From B33-G16 sp046498285 (GTDB lineage: Bacteria; Desulfobacterota; DSM-4660; Desulfatiglandales; B25-G16): a stretch of 24,431 nucleotides of DNA. The translations under genes were made by a program, and so were the position numbers. Below the pieces are notes generated by a model, which searched no databases, was not told the DNA's origin, and worked only from the letters and a program-made list of their open reading frames with translations. The number at the start of each line of letters is the position of its first letter. The stretch's first letter is position 1. Location of the stretch: assembly GCA_046498285.1 (NCBI GenBank), contig JAWOBA010000227.1, positions 1 through 24,431 on the forward strand. The letters run 5' to 3'. Positions 7,519-16,163 of the stretch are shown piece after piece.

Positions 7519-8442
7519 ATGATGGGCAGACAATTGATAGAATGCGTTCCAAATTTCAGCGAAGGTCGCAGAGACAAAATAATTGAAGCCATTGTGGAAC
7601 CCTTCCGAAATAGAAATGGATGTGCCCTTTTTGACTACCGTGCGGATAAAGACCATAACCGGCTTGTAGTAAGCCTTGGGGGTGAACCAGATTCTATTCA
7701 AGAAGCGATCTTGGAAGCGGCTAAAATTGCTATTTCCACCATAGATTTGGAACAGCACCAGGGTAGCCATCCCAGAGTGGGGGCTGTAGACATTATTCCT
7801 TTTGTGCCGCTTCAGAACATAACCATGCAGGAATGCGTGAATTTGGCTCACAGGTTCGGGCAAACGTATTATGAAGAAACAAGGATTCCTGTTTATTTTT
7901 ACGAAGAGGCAGCGCTAAGGCCTGAACGAAAGCACCTTGAGGTTATTCGAAAGGGGCAGTACGAAGCCCTAAAGAGAGAAATAGTAAATCCGGCCAGGCA
8001 TCCAGACGTGGGAGAACCCAGACTCCATCCTTCTGCCGGTGCTACGATTATCGGTGCAAGAAAATTTCTCATTGCCTTCAATGTGAACCTTGGAACAGAT
8101 GATGTCAACATTGCCAGAGAAATCGCCAAGAGAGTTCGCTCTTCAAGCGGCGGATTACGCCATGTAAAATCTATCGGCCTTCCTCTTAAAGAGCGTGGAT
8201 TAGTACAGGTGAGCACAAATATCACTGATTACGAAAAGAATGCACTTTATCGCGTATTGGAATTCATACGCATGGAGGCCAAAAGATGGAATGTTCCCGT
8301 AAAGGATACTGAAATCTATGGTATGATTCCTGCTGCAGCTATTATGGATACCATATCCTATTATATGCAGACTTCAGGATTTGATTCAAATCAGGTAATC
8401 GATCTCCGCCTGCTTCAGATGTTGGGAGATGATAATACATGA
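7519..8442 (+). CDS. ftcD: Glutamate formimidoyltransferase
   Basis: A 307-residue protein with two consecutive ATG codons at 7519 and 7522 after AAAGGA. It contains only the formiminotransferase half of the bifunctional mammalian FTCD. The N-terminal motif ECVPNFSEGR, Asp-Tyr-Arg-Ala-Asp-Lys-Asp-His-Asn-Arg (39-48), and HPRVGAVDIIPFVP with His84, equivalent to the catalytic His82 of pig FTCD, are all present. The second subdomain begins near residue 180 (NVNLGTDD). It transfers the formimino group of N-formimino-L-glutamate to tetrahydrofolate, yielding glutamate and 5-formimino-THF. It therefore replaces the hydrolytic HutG or HutF routes. It lies 65 bases after hutU and overlaps hutI by four bases (ATGA), indicating translational coupling. 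Confidence 0.93.
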   Translation: MMGRQLIECVPNFSEGRRDKIIEAIVEPFRNRNGCALFDYRADKDHNRLVVSLGGEPDSIQEAILEAAKIAISTIDLEQHQGSHPRVGAVDIIPFVPLQNITMQECVNLAHRFGQTYYEETRIPVYFYEEAALRPERKHLEVIRKGQYEALKREIVNPARHPDVGEPRLHPSAGATIIGARKFLIAFNVNLGTDDVNIAREIAKRVRSSSGGLRHVKSIGLPLKERGLVQVSTNITDYEKNALYRVLEFIRMEAKRWNVPVKDTEIYGMIPAAAIMDTISYYMQTSGFDSNQVIDLRLLQMLGDDNT

Positions 8443-9689
8443 TCCGAAAGCTATTTACCAATGCACATATCGTAACTCCCTATGATCCTGGAGTTCCTTT
8501 GTCTGGGAAGCACCAGGAAGAGCTACACCATTTTAAAAAAGGGGCTCTCCTATGCAAAAACGGTATAATTGAGGCAGTAGGGAATGAAGAGAAAATAAAG
8601 GCATCTCTTGTGCCTCATGATGTGGATTTAGAGGTAGATTGTGGTGGATCATGTCTCATTCCCGGGTTTGTAGACCCGCATACCCACATGTGCTTTGCGA
8701 GAAGAAGAGAGGAAGAATTCACCCTTCGCATAGAAGGAAAAGAGTATCTTGATATACTACACCAGGGAGGAGGAATTCTTTCCTCAGTCCATGAAGTGAG
8801 GGCTGCCTCTGAGGAAGAACTATTTTCTATGACCCAGAGACATGCTCTCTCCGCGCTTCAATCAGGAACAACCACTCTTGAGATTAAGAGTGGGTACGGG
8901 CTGGATACAGAAACGGAAATAAAAATGCTTCGTGTTATTGAAAGGGTAGGCCGGGAAACGCCTTTGGATGTGATTCCTACATTTCTTGGGGCACATGCCG
9001 TGCCGGAAGAATATGCAAAATCTCCTGATATGTATGTTGATCTTGTTATCCAAGAAATGATCCCCGCTGTTTCCAATCAAGGTATTGCTCAGTTCTGTGA
9101 TGTTTTTTGCGAAAAAAATGTTTTTTCTATCGATCAAGCTCGTATAATCTTGCAGACTGCCCGGAAAAACGGCTTAGGACTTAAGATTCATGCAGATGAA
9201 GTTTACGATCTTGGGGGAGCAGGCCTTGCAGCAGAACTCAATGCTACATCTGCCGAGCATCTCCTGTCAGCCAGTGATCAAAACCTTTATGCTATGGCCC
9301 AAAAGGGTGTTATTGGGGTGCTTCTTCCAGGTACTGCATACAGTTTACAAAAAGGATATGCACATGCCCGTAAAATGGTAGAGTTGGGTGTTCCTATAGC
9401 ACTTGCCACCGATTGTAACCCCGGATCAAGCTATACGGAATCCATGCCATTCATCTTCGGCCTGGCTGTTTTTAACATGAATCTTTCAATATCAGAGGCA
9501 TTGGTGGCAGCAACATTGAATGCAGCCTATTCTGTGAGAATGGAGAAAAAGGCAGGCAGCCTTGAGAGTGGAAAATTCGCCGACTTTCTTATCATAGACG
9601 GAGAGGGCCCTGCTATCTTGGCATATCACGCAGGAGTCTGTCCGGTTGTGGAAGTCTATAAGCGTGGAGAGCTTGTGGCAAGGGATTAA
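8439..9689 (+). CDS. hutI: Imidazolonepropionase
   Basis: A 416-residue amidohydrolase-superfamily protein. The metal site is visible: His81 and His83 in DPHTHMCF, His251 in KIHADEV, His274 in SAEHLL and Asp325 in ATDCNPGSS. EIKSGYGLD (148-156) and FLGAHAVPEE (182-191) are HutI-specific blocks. It hydrolyses 4-imidazolone-5-propionate to N-formimino-L-glutamate, so it supplies the substrate of the enzyme encoded just upstream. The start codon overlaps the ftcD stop in an ATGA arrangement. The length and all ligands are normal. Confidence 0.95.
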   Translation: MIRKLFTNAHIVTPYDPGVPLSGKHQEELHHFKKGALLCKNGIIEAVGNEEKIKASLVPHDVDLEVDCGGSCLIPGFVDPHTHMCFARRREEEFTLRIEGKEYLDILHQGGGILSSVHEVRAASEEELFSMTQRHALSALQSGTTTLEIKSGYGLDTETEIKMLRVIERVGRETPLDVIPTFLGAHAVPEEYAKSPDMYVDLVIQEMIPAVSNQGIAQFCDVFCEKNVFSIDQARIILQTARKNGLGLKIHADEVYDLGGAGLAAELNATSAEHLLSASDQNLYAMAQKGVIGVLLPGTAYSLQKGYAHARKMVELGVPIALATDCNPGSSYTESMPFIFGLAVFNMNLSISEALVAATLNAAYSVRMEKKAGSLESGKFADFLIIDGEGPAILAYHAGVCPVVEVYKRGELVARD

Positions 9690-9781
9690 AGATTGGCGAT
9701 TGTGTAGTTAAGAATTAAGAATTTCTTGTAAAAAATAGTCATTCTTCAGTAGAAAATTGCCAATGTAAGGGGGTAAAAATC

Positions 9782-10411
9782 TTGAAATTACAGCAACTAT
9801 CTATTCACGATTTTGTTCATGAACTGAGCTCAGCAAATGCGGCGCCTGGCGGGGGAAGCGCAGCCGCTCTCTGCGGGGCCCTTGGAGCCGCTCTTTCCGC
9901 AATGGTCTCCAAGCTTACAACAGGAAGGGAGAGATTCAAGGATATTTGGAAAACTATGCAGGAGATACGACAAGAATCCGACGAGCTGGCAGTGCATTTC
10001 CTGAATTTGGCTCAAGAAGACACAGATACCTATAAACAGGTAATGGATGCCACAAAACTACCTCAAGAGAACGATAAAGAAAAAGCCTCTCGACACACAG
10101 CTATAGAGAAATCCATGAAAAAAGCTACCGTAATACCTCTGGAAACTCTCCGGGCCTCAGAGAAGTTGATCCAGATAGCTCAAAAGGCTGTTGAGGGGGG
10201 AAACCCTGTTGCTATATCAGATGCTGGAGGAGCTCTTCAACTTGCTCGCACCGCAGGAGCAATTGCAGCCTATAATGTACGGATCAATCTCGCCCGAATC
10301 ACGGACAAGAACTTTGTTGCAGAACACAAAAGAGAAGTTGACCATACCCTAAAACGGATGGAAACTCTTTTCTCAAAGGTGGATGAATACATAAATGCAC
10401 ATTTACAGTGA
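9782..10411 (+). CDS. fchA: Formimidoyltetrahydrofolate cyclodeaminase
   Basis: A 209-residue protein corresponding to the cyclodeaminase half of FTCD (FchA of purine-fermenting clostridia). The start is TTG 9782, since AAGGGGG lies 8 bases upstream and no ATG is available. APGGGSAAALCGALGAAL (21-38) is the family signature near the N terminus, and SDAGGALQLARTAGAIAAYNVRINL near the C terminus is also typical. It converts 5-formimino-THF to 5,10-methenyl-THF and ammonia, passing histidine carbon into the one-carbon pool. The protein is largely helical and the family forms dimers or higher oligomers. It follows hutI after 92 AT-rich bases without a gene. Confidence 0.93.
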   Translation: MKLQQLSIHDFVHELSSANAAPGGGSAAALCGALGAALSAMVSKLTTGRERFKDIWKTMQEIRQESDELAVHFLNLAQEDTDTYKQVMDATKLPQENDKEKASRHTAIEKSMKKATVIPLETLRASEKLIQIAQKAVEGGNPVAISDAGGALQLARTAGAIAAYNVRINLARITDKNFVAEHKREVDHTLKRMETLFSKVDEYINAHLQ

Positions 10412-10496
10412 TTAGAAATAGCGTGGATGGATAGAATAAATAGAATTTGAAGACACCTCAAATAGATGCAGGAAATAAAGTGAGAAAGGATTATTT

Positions 10497-12026
10497 ATGA
10501 AAGAGATTTTTCTCGGTAGTGATGGAATGAGTTTAGATGATCTGGTGGCCATTGCACGAGAGGGGTACAAAGTTCGATTGACAAAGAAATCAGAGGAACG
10601 GATCATAAATACGAGAAAAATGATTGAAATGTGGGTTAAGGAAGAAAGGGTTATTTATGGTGTCACCACTGGATTTGGTGCTCTGAGTGATGTGACTATC
10701 TCCAGGAAAGATACGCAAAGTCTTCAGCAAAACATTCTCATGAGCCACGCAGCAGGTGTAGGAGACCTTCTAGACAACGAAACTGTTCGGGCAGTTATGG
10801 CGCTCCGCATCAAGGATCTGGCCCGGGGACATTCAGGTATTTGCCTGGAAACGGTCAGCCACATCATAGCTCTTCTCAACAGGGGTATTTGTCCTGTTGT
10901 TCCGGAGAAAGGATCAGTTGGGGCCAGTGGTGATCTTGCACCATTGGCACACCTTTGCTTAGTCCTCATAGGCAAGGGCGAGGCTTTCTATGAAGGTCAA
11001 AGGTTATCCGGGATCGAAGCCTTGCAGAAATGTAACCTTAATCCCCTTACGTTGAAGGCGGGAGAGGGACTGGCATTGGTAAACGGTACACAGGTAATGA
11101 CCGCCATAGGCGGCCTTTCCATCTATGATGCTATAAAGCTCTCCAAAATGACAGATATCTCAGCGGCTATGAGCCTTGAAGTCCTCATGGGAAGCAAAAC
11201 AGAATTTGATAAAAGGATTCACCAGGTGCGACCCCACCCGGGGCAGGCAGCGGCAGCTGACAACATGGACAGGATTACAAGAGACAGTGAAATTATTAGC
11301 TCCCACAAGGATTGCTCCCGCATTCAGGATGCCTACACCCTGAGGTGCTCCCCTCAAGTACATGGTGCAAGCAAGGATGCTATTATGTACGCCAAGAAAG
11401 TGATAGAGACAGAGATGAATTCTTCGACAAACAATCCTCTTATTTTTTCGGAATCACAGGAGTTTCTGCTGGGAGGAAATTTTCATGGGCAACCAGTTGC
11501 ACTTGCCCTGGATTTTCTCTGTATGGCTATTTCTGAATTGGCAAACATTTCAGAACGACGCATCGAGCGGCTGGTAAATCCTCAATTAAGCGGACTCCCG
11601 GCATTTCTTGTCAGTGATGGAGGTCTTAATTCAGGATTTATGCTTGCCCAGTACACGGCTGCATCCCTGGTTTCTGAAAACAAAGTTCTTTCCCATCCAG
11701 CGTGTGTGGATTCCATCCCTACTTCAGCTAACAAAGAAGATCATGTATCCATGGGAACTATTTCTGCACGAAAGCTGAGAGAGATCGTGAGAAATACAGA
11801 GTATGTCATTGCCATTGAACTTTTATGTGGTGCTCAGGCAATGGATCTTTTTACTAACATGAAGCCAGGGGAAGGCACCCTCGTAGCATACAACATTATC
11901 CGCAATGAAATTCCTCATCTCGAAAAAGACCGCATTATCTCAAAGGACATAGAAACAATGGTACGGTTAATGCGAAGTGGAACAATCCTGGAAAAGATTG
12001 AAAAAGTGGTTGGAAAACTCAATTAA
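10497..12026 (+). CDS. hutH: Histidine ammonia-lyase
   Basis: A 509-residue protein starting at ATG 10497, with GAAAGGA 8 bases upstream. The Ala143-Ser144-Gly145 tripeptide in GSVGASGDLAPLAHL forms the autocatalytic MIO electrophile. YGVTTGFG (Tyr54) provides the catalytic tyrosine region, and NGTQVM, QDAYTLRCSPQVHG, NSSTNNPL and the Gly-Asn-Phe-His-Gly-Gln block complete the active site. It deaminates L-histidine to trans-urocanate, the first pathway step, although it is the last gene of the operon. The length is normal. No transcription regulator or histidine permease gene flanks the operon. Confidence 0.96.
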   Translation: MKEIFLGSDGMSLDDLVAIAREGYKVRLTKKSEERIINTRKMIEMWVKEERVIYGVTTGFGALSDVTISRKDTQSLQQNILMSHAAGVGDLLDNETVRAVMALRIKDLARGHSGICLETVSHIIALLNRGICPVVPEKGSVGASGDLAPLAHLCLVLIGKGEAFYEGQRLSGIEALQKCNLNPLTLKAGEGLALVNGTQVMTAIGGLSIYDAIKLSKMTDISAAMSLEVLMGSKTEFDKRIHQVRPHPGQAAAADNMDRITRDSEIISSHKDCSRIQDAYTLRCSPQVHGASKDAIMYAKKVIETEMNSSTNNPLIFSESQEFLLGGNFHGQPVALALDFLCMAISELANISERRIERLVNPQLSGLPAFLVSDGGLNSGFMLAQYTAASLVSENKVLSHPACVDSIPTSANKEDHVSMGTISARKLREIVRNTEYVIAIELLCGAQAMDLFTNMKPGEGTLVAYNIIRNEIPHLEKDRIISKDIETMVRLMRSGTILEKIEKVVGKLN

Positions 12027-12291
12027 AGCGGTTATTCGAATTTATTCAGAAAGCTATTGAGATTGTGATCGTAACACTAGTTTACTATTGGCGAAATAAA
12101 ATAGGAAAACAAGTATTTTAATCAGCATAAAAATATAAGCCTTTATGATACATAAGAAGGAAAGCTATTAAATTGGCTACCACCACCCCCTTATCCGTAG
12201 AGTGTTTATAAAAATCTTCAGTGAATAGGATACAAATAAAATAACAAATCAGGCTAAAATTTAGACATCTTTATGGTGGATGAGCGGATGA
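12027..12291. other. AT-rich gap after hutH, nothing recognised
   Basis: Frames are interrupted and no RNA gene, repeat shared with the other gaps, or strong terminator hairpin followed by a T run was found. Confidence 0.4.
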
Positions 12292-12465
12292 AGCAATTAC
12301 GCTCAGAGATTAAAAAATCTCACTCATCAAACAATAGAACCATTGACAGCAAGCTTTGCAGAACCATACAATTTCTGGCATCCCAATGAAGAAGGTGGAC
12401 TTTTCTTAAGTAACCAGCAAGAGGCTGTTGTCTTTCCGCAACGTCTCGGTGCAGGATATAGATAA
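12292..12465 (+). pseudogene. Possible C-terminal gene relic without a start codon
   Basis: A 57-codon open stretch ends at TAA 12463-12465 and has no ATG, GTG or TTG start with a ribosome binding site. Its composition is protein-like (for example AEPYNFWHPNEEGG and AVVFPQRLGAGYR). An overlapping frame starts at ATG 12273 and stops after about 40 codons. Together they may be a frame-shifted remnant. I do not recognise the family. Confidence 0.25.
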
Positions 12466-12520
12466 CCTGCTGAAAGGTCTAAGTACTGATCCTTGAGTCG
12501 GGAAACCGAAGGAAAATACA
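12413..12520 (+). other. Hairpin-rich leader region before the CoA-binding protein gene
   Basis: Three small stems follow one another: GTTG/CAAC near 12427-12441, GCAGG/CCTGC at 12451-12470, and at 12491-12512 CCTT plus TCGG pairing with CCGA plus AGG around a GAAA tetraloop, with a 3-base bulge. This could be a structured leader RNA about 60 bases upstream of the next ATG. It matches no riboswitch consensus I know, and there is no clear terminator following it. Confidence 0.2.
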
Positions 12521-12577
12521 CCTTGGTTAAAGAAATACGGGTTATAAAGCTCTCGCTATGATGTAGAGGAACAAACA

Positions 12578-14074
12578 ATGAGTATAGTTGATCATTTTTT
12601 AGATTGTTTTTTTCAACCACAATCGGTTGCAATTGTTGGAGCAACCAATAATCCTTTTAAGATGAATTTTCGACTGACCCAGAACCTGGTGGATCTTAAT
12701 TTTCAGGGTAAAATCTATCCAGTTAATCCTCACGAGAAGAAGATATCAGGGATAAAAGCATATCCCACCTTACAAGATATTCCAGAGGATATAGACCTGG
12801 TTGTTGTCGCTGTCCCAGCACCAAAGGCTCTGAATATTATAAAGGACTGCGATAACAAAAGAGTAAAGCAGGTTGTTATAGTAACAGGCGGATTTTCAGA
12901 GGGAGGGGATCAAGGGAAAAAACTTCAGCAGGAAATTGCCACATTTGTCAAAGAGAAGGATATGAGAATTATTGGACCCAATACCTTAAGTCCCATTAAT
13001 ACATCCAATAATCTGGCGATTAGCTTCAATCCTATAAAGCAAATGAGACATGGCGGTATCTCTTTTGCCTTTCAGTCAGGTTTTTATGAGCCCAAACTAA
13101 ACTGGCTATTCTCTCATCTGGGCATAAACAAGATGATTGATTTAGGGAATAAGATAGATGTAAATGAGGTGGATGCACTTGAATATTTCTTTCAGGATCC
13201 TGGCACAAATGTCATAGCCATACACATAGAAAGTCTGCATGGAAGAGGGAGAGATTTTTTTAATCTGATAAAAAAGGGATCAATGGAAAAACCAACCATA
13301 ATCCTAAAATCTGGAAGAACCCCTGCCGGATCTTTTGCAGCGCTATCTCACACGGGTTCAATTGCACAAGAAAATGATGTGATTTTTGATAGTATGATAA
13401 GGCAGACATCTGCTATGAGAGTAAGAAATATAGAGGAGTTTTTCGATCTTGCAAAGGTGTTTGAATTTCTTATGCTGCCTAAAGGAAATAGGCTGTCTAT
13501 AATTACACTTTCAGGCGGTGAGGGAGTTATGGCCAGTGATGTATGCGATATGAATGGTCTTACAATGGCTCAGCTGGGGGATCATACCTATCAGAAACTA
13601 AAAAAGATTTTCCCACCCTGGGAAATCCCTTTAAACCCATTGGATGTTGGTGTCTGTCTGGAATTTACCCTCTCCGATATAGTAAGAGTTTTTCAGACAC
13701 TGATAGCCATAACCGAGGATGAAAAGGTTGATTGCATTGTGATGCAAATGCCACCAGATTTATTTAATCTAGCGCCAAAAAAAGGAAACCCCTCCGCCGA
13801 AATACCTGATTCTTTAAAAGAACAATTTGCCCAGGCCCTCTTAAACATTAAAAGGGTTGGAAAGCCATTTGCTTTATGGTGTACTACGATGGATAGAGGT
13901 GAAGCTGAGTTGGTTGAGAGACTTGAGTACGATTACCTTCCAGTCTTTCCATCCTCAGAAAGGGCAATAAAAGCCCTTTCAGCTCTCTACAGATATAAAC
14001 ACTTTTGTATGGAAAAAAATCCTGATACTTTTTCCTCGCCAAAAAGCGATGGGGATCTTACAAAAATGAAATAA
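12578..14074 (+). CDS. Acyl-CoA synthetase (NDP-forming) alpha-type protein without ATP-grasp domain
   Basis: A 498-residue protein. Residues about 8-140 are a CoA-binding Rossmann domain (SVAIVGATNNPFK, VNPHEKKISG, VVVAVPAP, IIGPNTLSPIN). Residues about 155-460 are the two flavodoxin-like succinyl-CoA-ligase domains, with LGNKIDVNEVDALEYF and His258 in LSHTGS, the predicted phosphohistidine. This is the alpha-subunit architecture of ADP-forming acetyl-CoA synthetases, which make ATP from an acyl-CoA. The ATP-grasp beta part is absent from the protein and no matching gene is adjacent. The segment FQSGFYEPKLNW (165-176) replaces the usual SQSGALGTAVLDW, so the CoA or phosphate loop is altered. 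It may pair with an unlinked beta subunit or have a protein-acylation or regulatory role. The start ATG follows GTAGAGGAAC. Confidence 0.82.
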   Translation: MSIVDHFLDCFFQPQSVAIVGATNNPFKMNFRLTQNLVDLNFQGKIYPVNPHEKKISGIKAYPTLQDIPEDIDLVVVAVPAPKALNIIKDCDNKRVKQVVIVTGGFSEGGDQGKKLQQEIATFVKEKDMRIIGPNTLSPINTSNNLAISFNPIKQMRHGGISFAFQSGFYEPKLNWLFSHLGINKMIDLGNKIDVNEVDALEYFFQDPGTNVIAIHIESLHGRGRDFFNLIKKGSMEKPTIILKSGRTPAGSFAALSHTGSIAQENDVIFDSMIRQTSAMRVRNIEEFFDLAKVFEFLMLPKGNRLSIITLSGGEGVMASDVCDMNGLTMAQLGDHTYQKLKKIFPPWEIPLNPLDVGVCLEFTLSDIVRVFQTLIAITEDEKVDCIVMQMPPDLFNLAPKKGNPSAEIPDSLKEQFAQALLNIKRVGKPFALWCTTMDRGEAELVERLEYDYLPVFPSSERAIKALSALYRYKHFCMEKNPDTFSSPKSDGDLTKMK

Positions 14075-14107
14075 CAGATTGAATACATATGCCTAAACAC
14101 TCTTGTC

Positions 14108-14237
14108 CTAAATCGATTTTTTATTTGGACAGCATTTGCAGGCACAGACAACCTGAATTTCCGCACGCGAACAGCATCGTGTAAAATCAAATACGTGTCT
14201 GTCTAAAAACGATTGATGTGAATTATTTTGGACAGCA
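14108..14237 (+). repeat. Pair of direct repeats in the leader of the 157-residue protein gene
   Basis: CTAAATCGATT followed by TTATTTGGACAGCA (14108-14134) recurs as CTAAAAACGATT followed by TTATTTTGGACAGCA (14203-14237). The units are about 100 bases apart. They lie 100 to 230 bases upstream of the next start and could be binding sites for a regulator. The 263-base gap contains no gene. Possible promoter parts are TTGACT (14273-14278) and CATAAT (14312-14317), but the spacing is too long for a standard pair. Confidence 0.35.
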
Positions 14238-14337
14238 GTGATGCCTAAATTACCTAAAAATTATGTCGGTGCTTGACTTTAGTAATTCACTGTCTCTCCC
14301 AATAGATAGGGCATAATAGACAACAGGAGGCACTAAG

Positions 14338-14811
14338 TTGATTCATATGAAAGATAAACGCCTTAGTTTGGAAATAGAAAAGGGATTAGCTGAAAATAAC
14401 TCCAATGTTGGTATATCCCTGAATGTTGAAATCACTGATGATGAAGGATCACGCTTGAGCGGATCAGTGTTACTTATAGAAAAATGTAGTACTTATGAAA
14501 TGTTATACAAAGAGATATCGCGTATTAAAGAAGAACTAGATGTTTTACTAGATACATCAAGGGATCTCTTTGAGACAGAACCTGGAGAAGAAAAAAGCCA
14601 GGGTGTGAATGAAGATCTGAGTGTACAGGAAATCTGGGATTTTTTATCAACTATCAAGGATCCTGAGGCATTATTAGTGAAATTTAATAGTATGAGTAGT
14701 CAGAAACGATTTGAGGTGGCAGATTATGTGTTATCAAACTGCAATATCTTTTCTGGGCCAGCCTCGAGTTTTGCCATGAGATATGATAGCGAAGAAGGGA
14801 TAATAAAGTAA
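14338..14811 (+). CDS. Uncharacterised 157-residue acidic protein preceding the ArsA-type ATPase
   Basis: The start is TTG 14338, chosen because a perfect AGGAGG lies 7 bases upstream; the ATG at 14347 is too far from it. Residues about 8-50 look like a beta-rich region (KRLSLEIEKG, VGISLNVEITDDEG, LSGSVLLIEKC). Residues about 55-85 form a probable helix or coiled coil (YKEISRIKEELDVLLDTSRDLF). A charged linker follows, then a helical C-terminal half (SVQEIWDFLSTIKDPEALLVKFNSM, KRFEVADYVLSNC). No signal peptide or membrane segment is visible, so it is probably cytoplasmic. I do not recognise the family. It is 140 bases upstream of an ArsA/Get3-type ATPase in the same direction and could be a substrate, adaptor or partner of it. 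Confidence 0.7.
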   Translation: MIHMKDKRLSLEIEKGLAENNSNVGISLNVEITDDEGSRLSGSVLLIEKCSTYEMLYKEISRIKEELDVLLDTSRDLFETEPGEEKSQGVNEDLSVQEIWDFLSTIKDPEALLVKFNSMSSQKRFEVADYVLSNCNIFSGPASSFAMRYDSEEGIIK

Positions 14812-14951
14812 CAAACTTGAGATTAAAAAATGGAGAATAAAAATAGTTATTACTGAACATAAAAATCGAGTTTTGATTTTTGTGCTTTTATCTGTCAGGT
14901 TATATGATTAAAACCATTGAATCAAAGAAGACTACCTTATAAAAGAAAAAA

Positions 14952-16163
14952 ATGCGTATTATACTCTTTGCAGGCAAGGGCGGTGTTGGCAAGACAAGTA
15001 TTGCCAGTGCAACAGGCTTAAAAGCGGCTGGCATGGGCTACAAAACCTTGATAATGTCTTTAGATATTGCACATAGCCTGAGCGACATCTTTTCCCTCAA
15101 CAAGGGTTTAATGGATAAAAACAGAGGAATGCCAGTTAAGGTAGAAGATAAGATCTGGATCCAGGAACTGGATATTCAAGAAGAAATACAAAGAAACTGG
15201 GGGGATGTCTATAAATATATAGCTAGCCTATTTCACACAGCAGGCATTGATGAGACATTAGCGGAAGAGCTGGCTATTTTGCCGGGGATGGAGGAGGTCA
15301 GCTCCCTCCTGTATATAAACCGATATGTGCAAGAAGATGCTTTTGATGTGATTATTCTTGACTGCGCGCCAACAGGTGAATCTTTACGGTTTATTAGTAT
15401 ACCTGCAACGCTTGAATGGTATATAAGCAAGATATTTAAAATAGAGCGCAGGGTAGTAAGCTATATTAGGCCTGTTGCCAAACGTTTTTCCGATGTACCT
15501 CTTCCAGAAGACGATTATTTTAAAGCCCTTGAAAGTCTCTTTGTTCGACTGGAAGGTGTAGATTCTATTCTCACTGATCCCACCATAACTACTGTGAGAC
15601 TGGTAACAAATCCGGAGAAAATAGTCCTGAAAGAAACACAGAGGAGCTTTATGTATTTTTCTCTCTACAAGATGTGCATTGATGCAATAGTGATGAACAG
15701 GATTTTGCCTAACACCATCAAAGAAAAATACTTTCATGGTTGGAAGGAATCTCAGCGAAGATATTTGAAATTGGCAGAAGAATATTTTAGCCCTGTTCCC
15801 ATATTCCCTGTCACTCTCCTTCAAAATGAGCCTCTGGGGAATGACAAGCTAAACAAATTTGGGGGGGATCTATATGGTGATCATGATCCAACAAAACATT
15901 TCTACACAGAACCGCCTTATGAGTTTAGCCAGAGAGACGACAAATTTTTTATAAAGATTAAACTTCCATTTATCACGAAAAAAGAGGTAGAATTGCATAG
16001 ATTTCCAGAGGAGGTAGTGATCAGGATAGGAGGATTTAAGAGACATATCCTATTGCCACGATATGTTTCTGTATATAAGGATGTTACGGCAAAGATAGAA
16101 GACACCTATTTAAATATCATTTTTGGAGGTAAAAACGATGGTAAAGAAAAGTCCCCAAGATGA
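14952..16163 (+). CDS. ArsA/Get3-family ATPase with C-terminal Hsp20-like domain
   Basis: A 403-residue single-domain ATPase. The deviant Walker A GKGGVGKT (8-15) includes the signature lysine. Switch I is DIAHSLSDIF (38-47), with Ile instead of the common Pro. Switch II is DCAPTGESLR (137-146). VMNRILP (248-253) lies at the adenine pocket and LYGDHDP (307-313) ends the ATPase. Residues about 322-392 form an Hsp20/alpha-crystallin-like beta domain typical of bacterial ArsA proteins (FFIKIKLPF, VVIRIGG, LNIIF). No Get3-type CxxC zinc motif is present and no arsR, arsB or arsC gene is nearby, so arsenite transport is unlikely. A role in delivery or chaperoning of membrane or helical proteins is inference. 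The start has only a weak purine-rich ribosome binding site. It overlaps the next gene by 26 bases. Confidence 0.88.
   Translation: MRIILFAGKGGVGKTSIASATGLKAAGMGYKTLIMSLDIAHSLSDIFSLNKGLMDKNRGMPVKVEDKIWIQELDIQEEIQRNWGDVYKYIASLFHTAGIDETLAEELAILPGMEEVSSLLYINRYVQEDAFDVIILDCAPTGESLRFISIPATLEWYISKIFKIERRVVSYIRPVAKRFSDVPLPEDDYFKALESLFVRLEGVDSILTDPTITTVRLVTNPEKIVLKETQRSFMYFSLYKMCIDAIVMNRILPNTIKEKYFHGWKESQRRYLKLAEEYFSPVPIFPVTLLQNEPLGNDKLNKFGGDLYGDHDPTKHFYTEPPYEFSQRDDKFFIKIKLPFITKKEVELHRFPEEVVIRIGGFKRHILLPRYVSVYKDVTAKIEDTYLNIIFGGKNDGKEKSPR

Noticed and set aside
12413..12520. Known riboswitch class (cobalamin, TPP, glycine, THF, molybdenum cofactor)
   Set aside because: The conserved core sequences of these classes are not present; only generic hairpins are seen.
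14952..16163. Arsenite efflux pump ATPase
   Set aside because: No arsB, arsC, arsR or arsD nearby, a single ATPase unit, and an Hsp20-like tail; the family name ArsA does not imply arsenic transport here.
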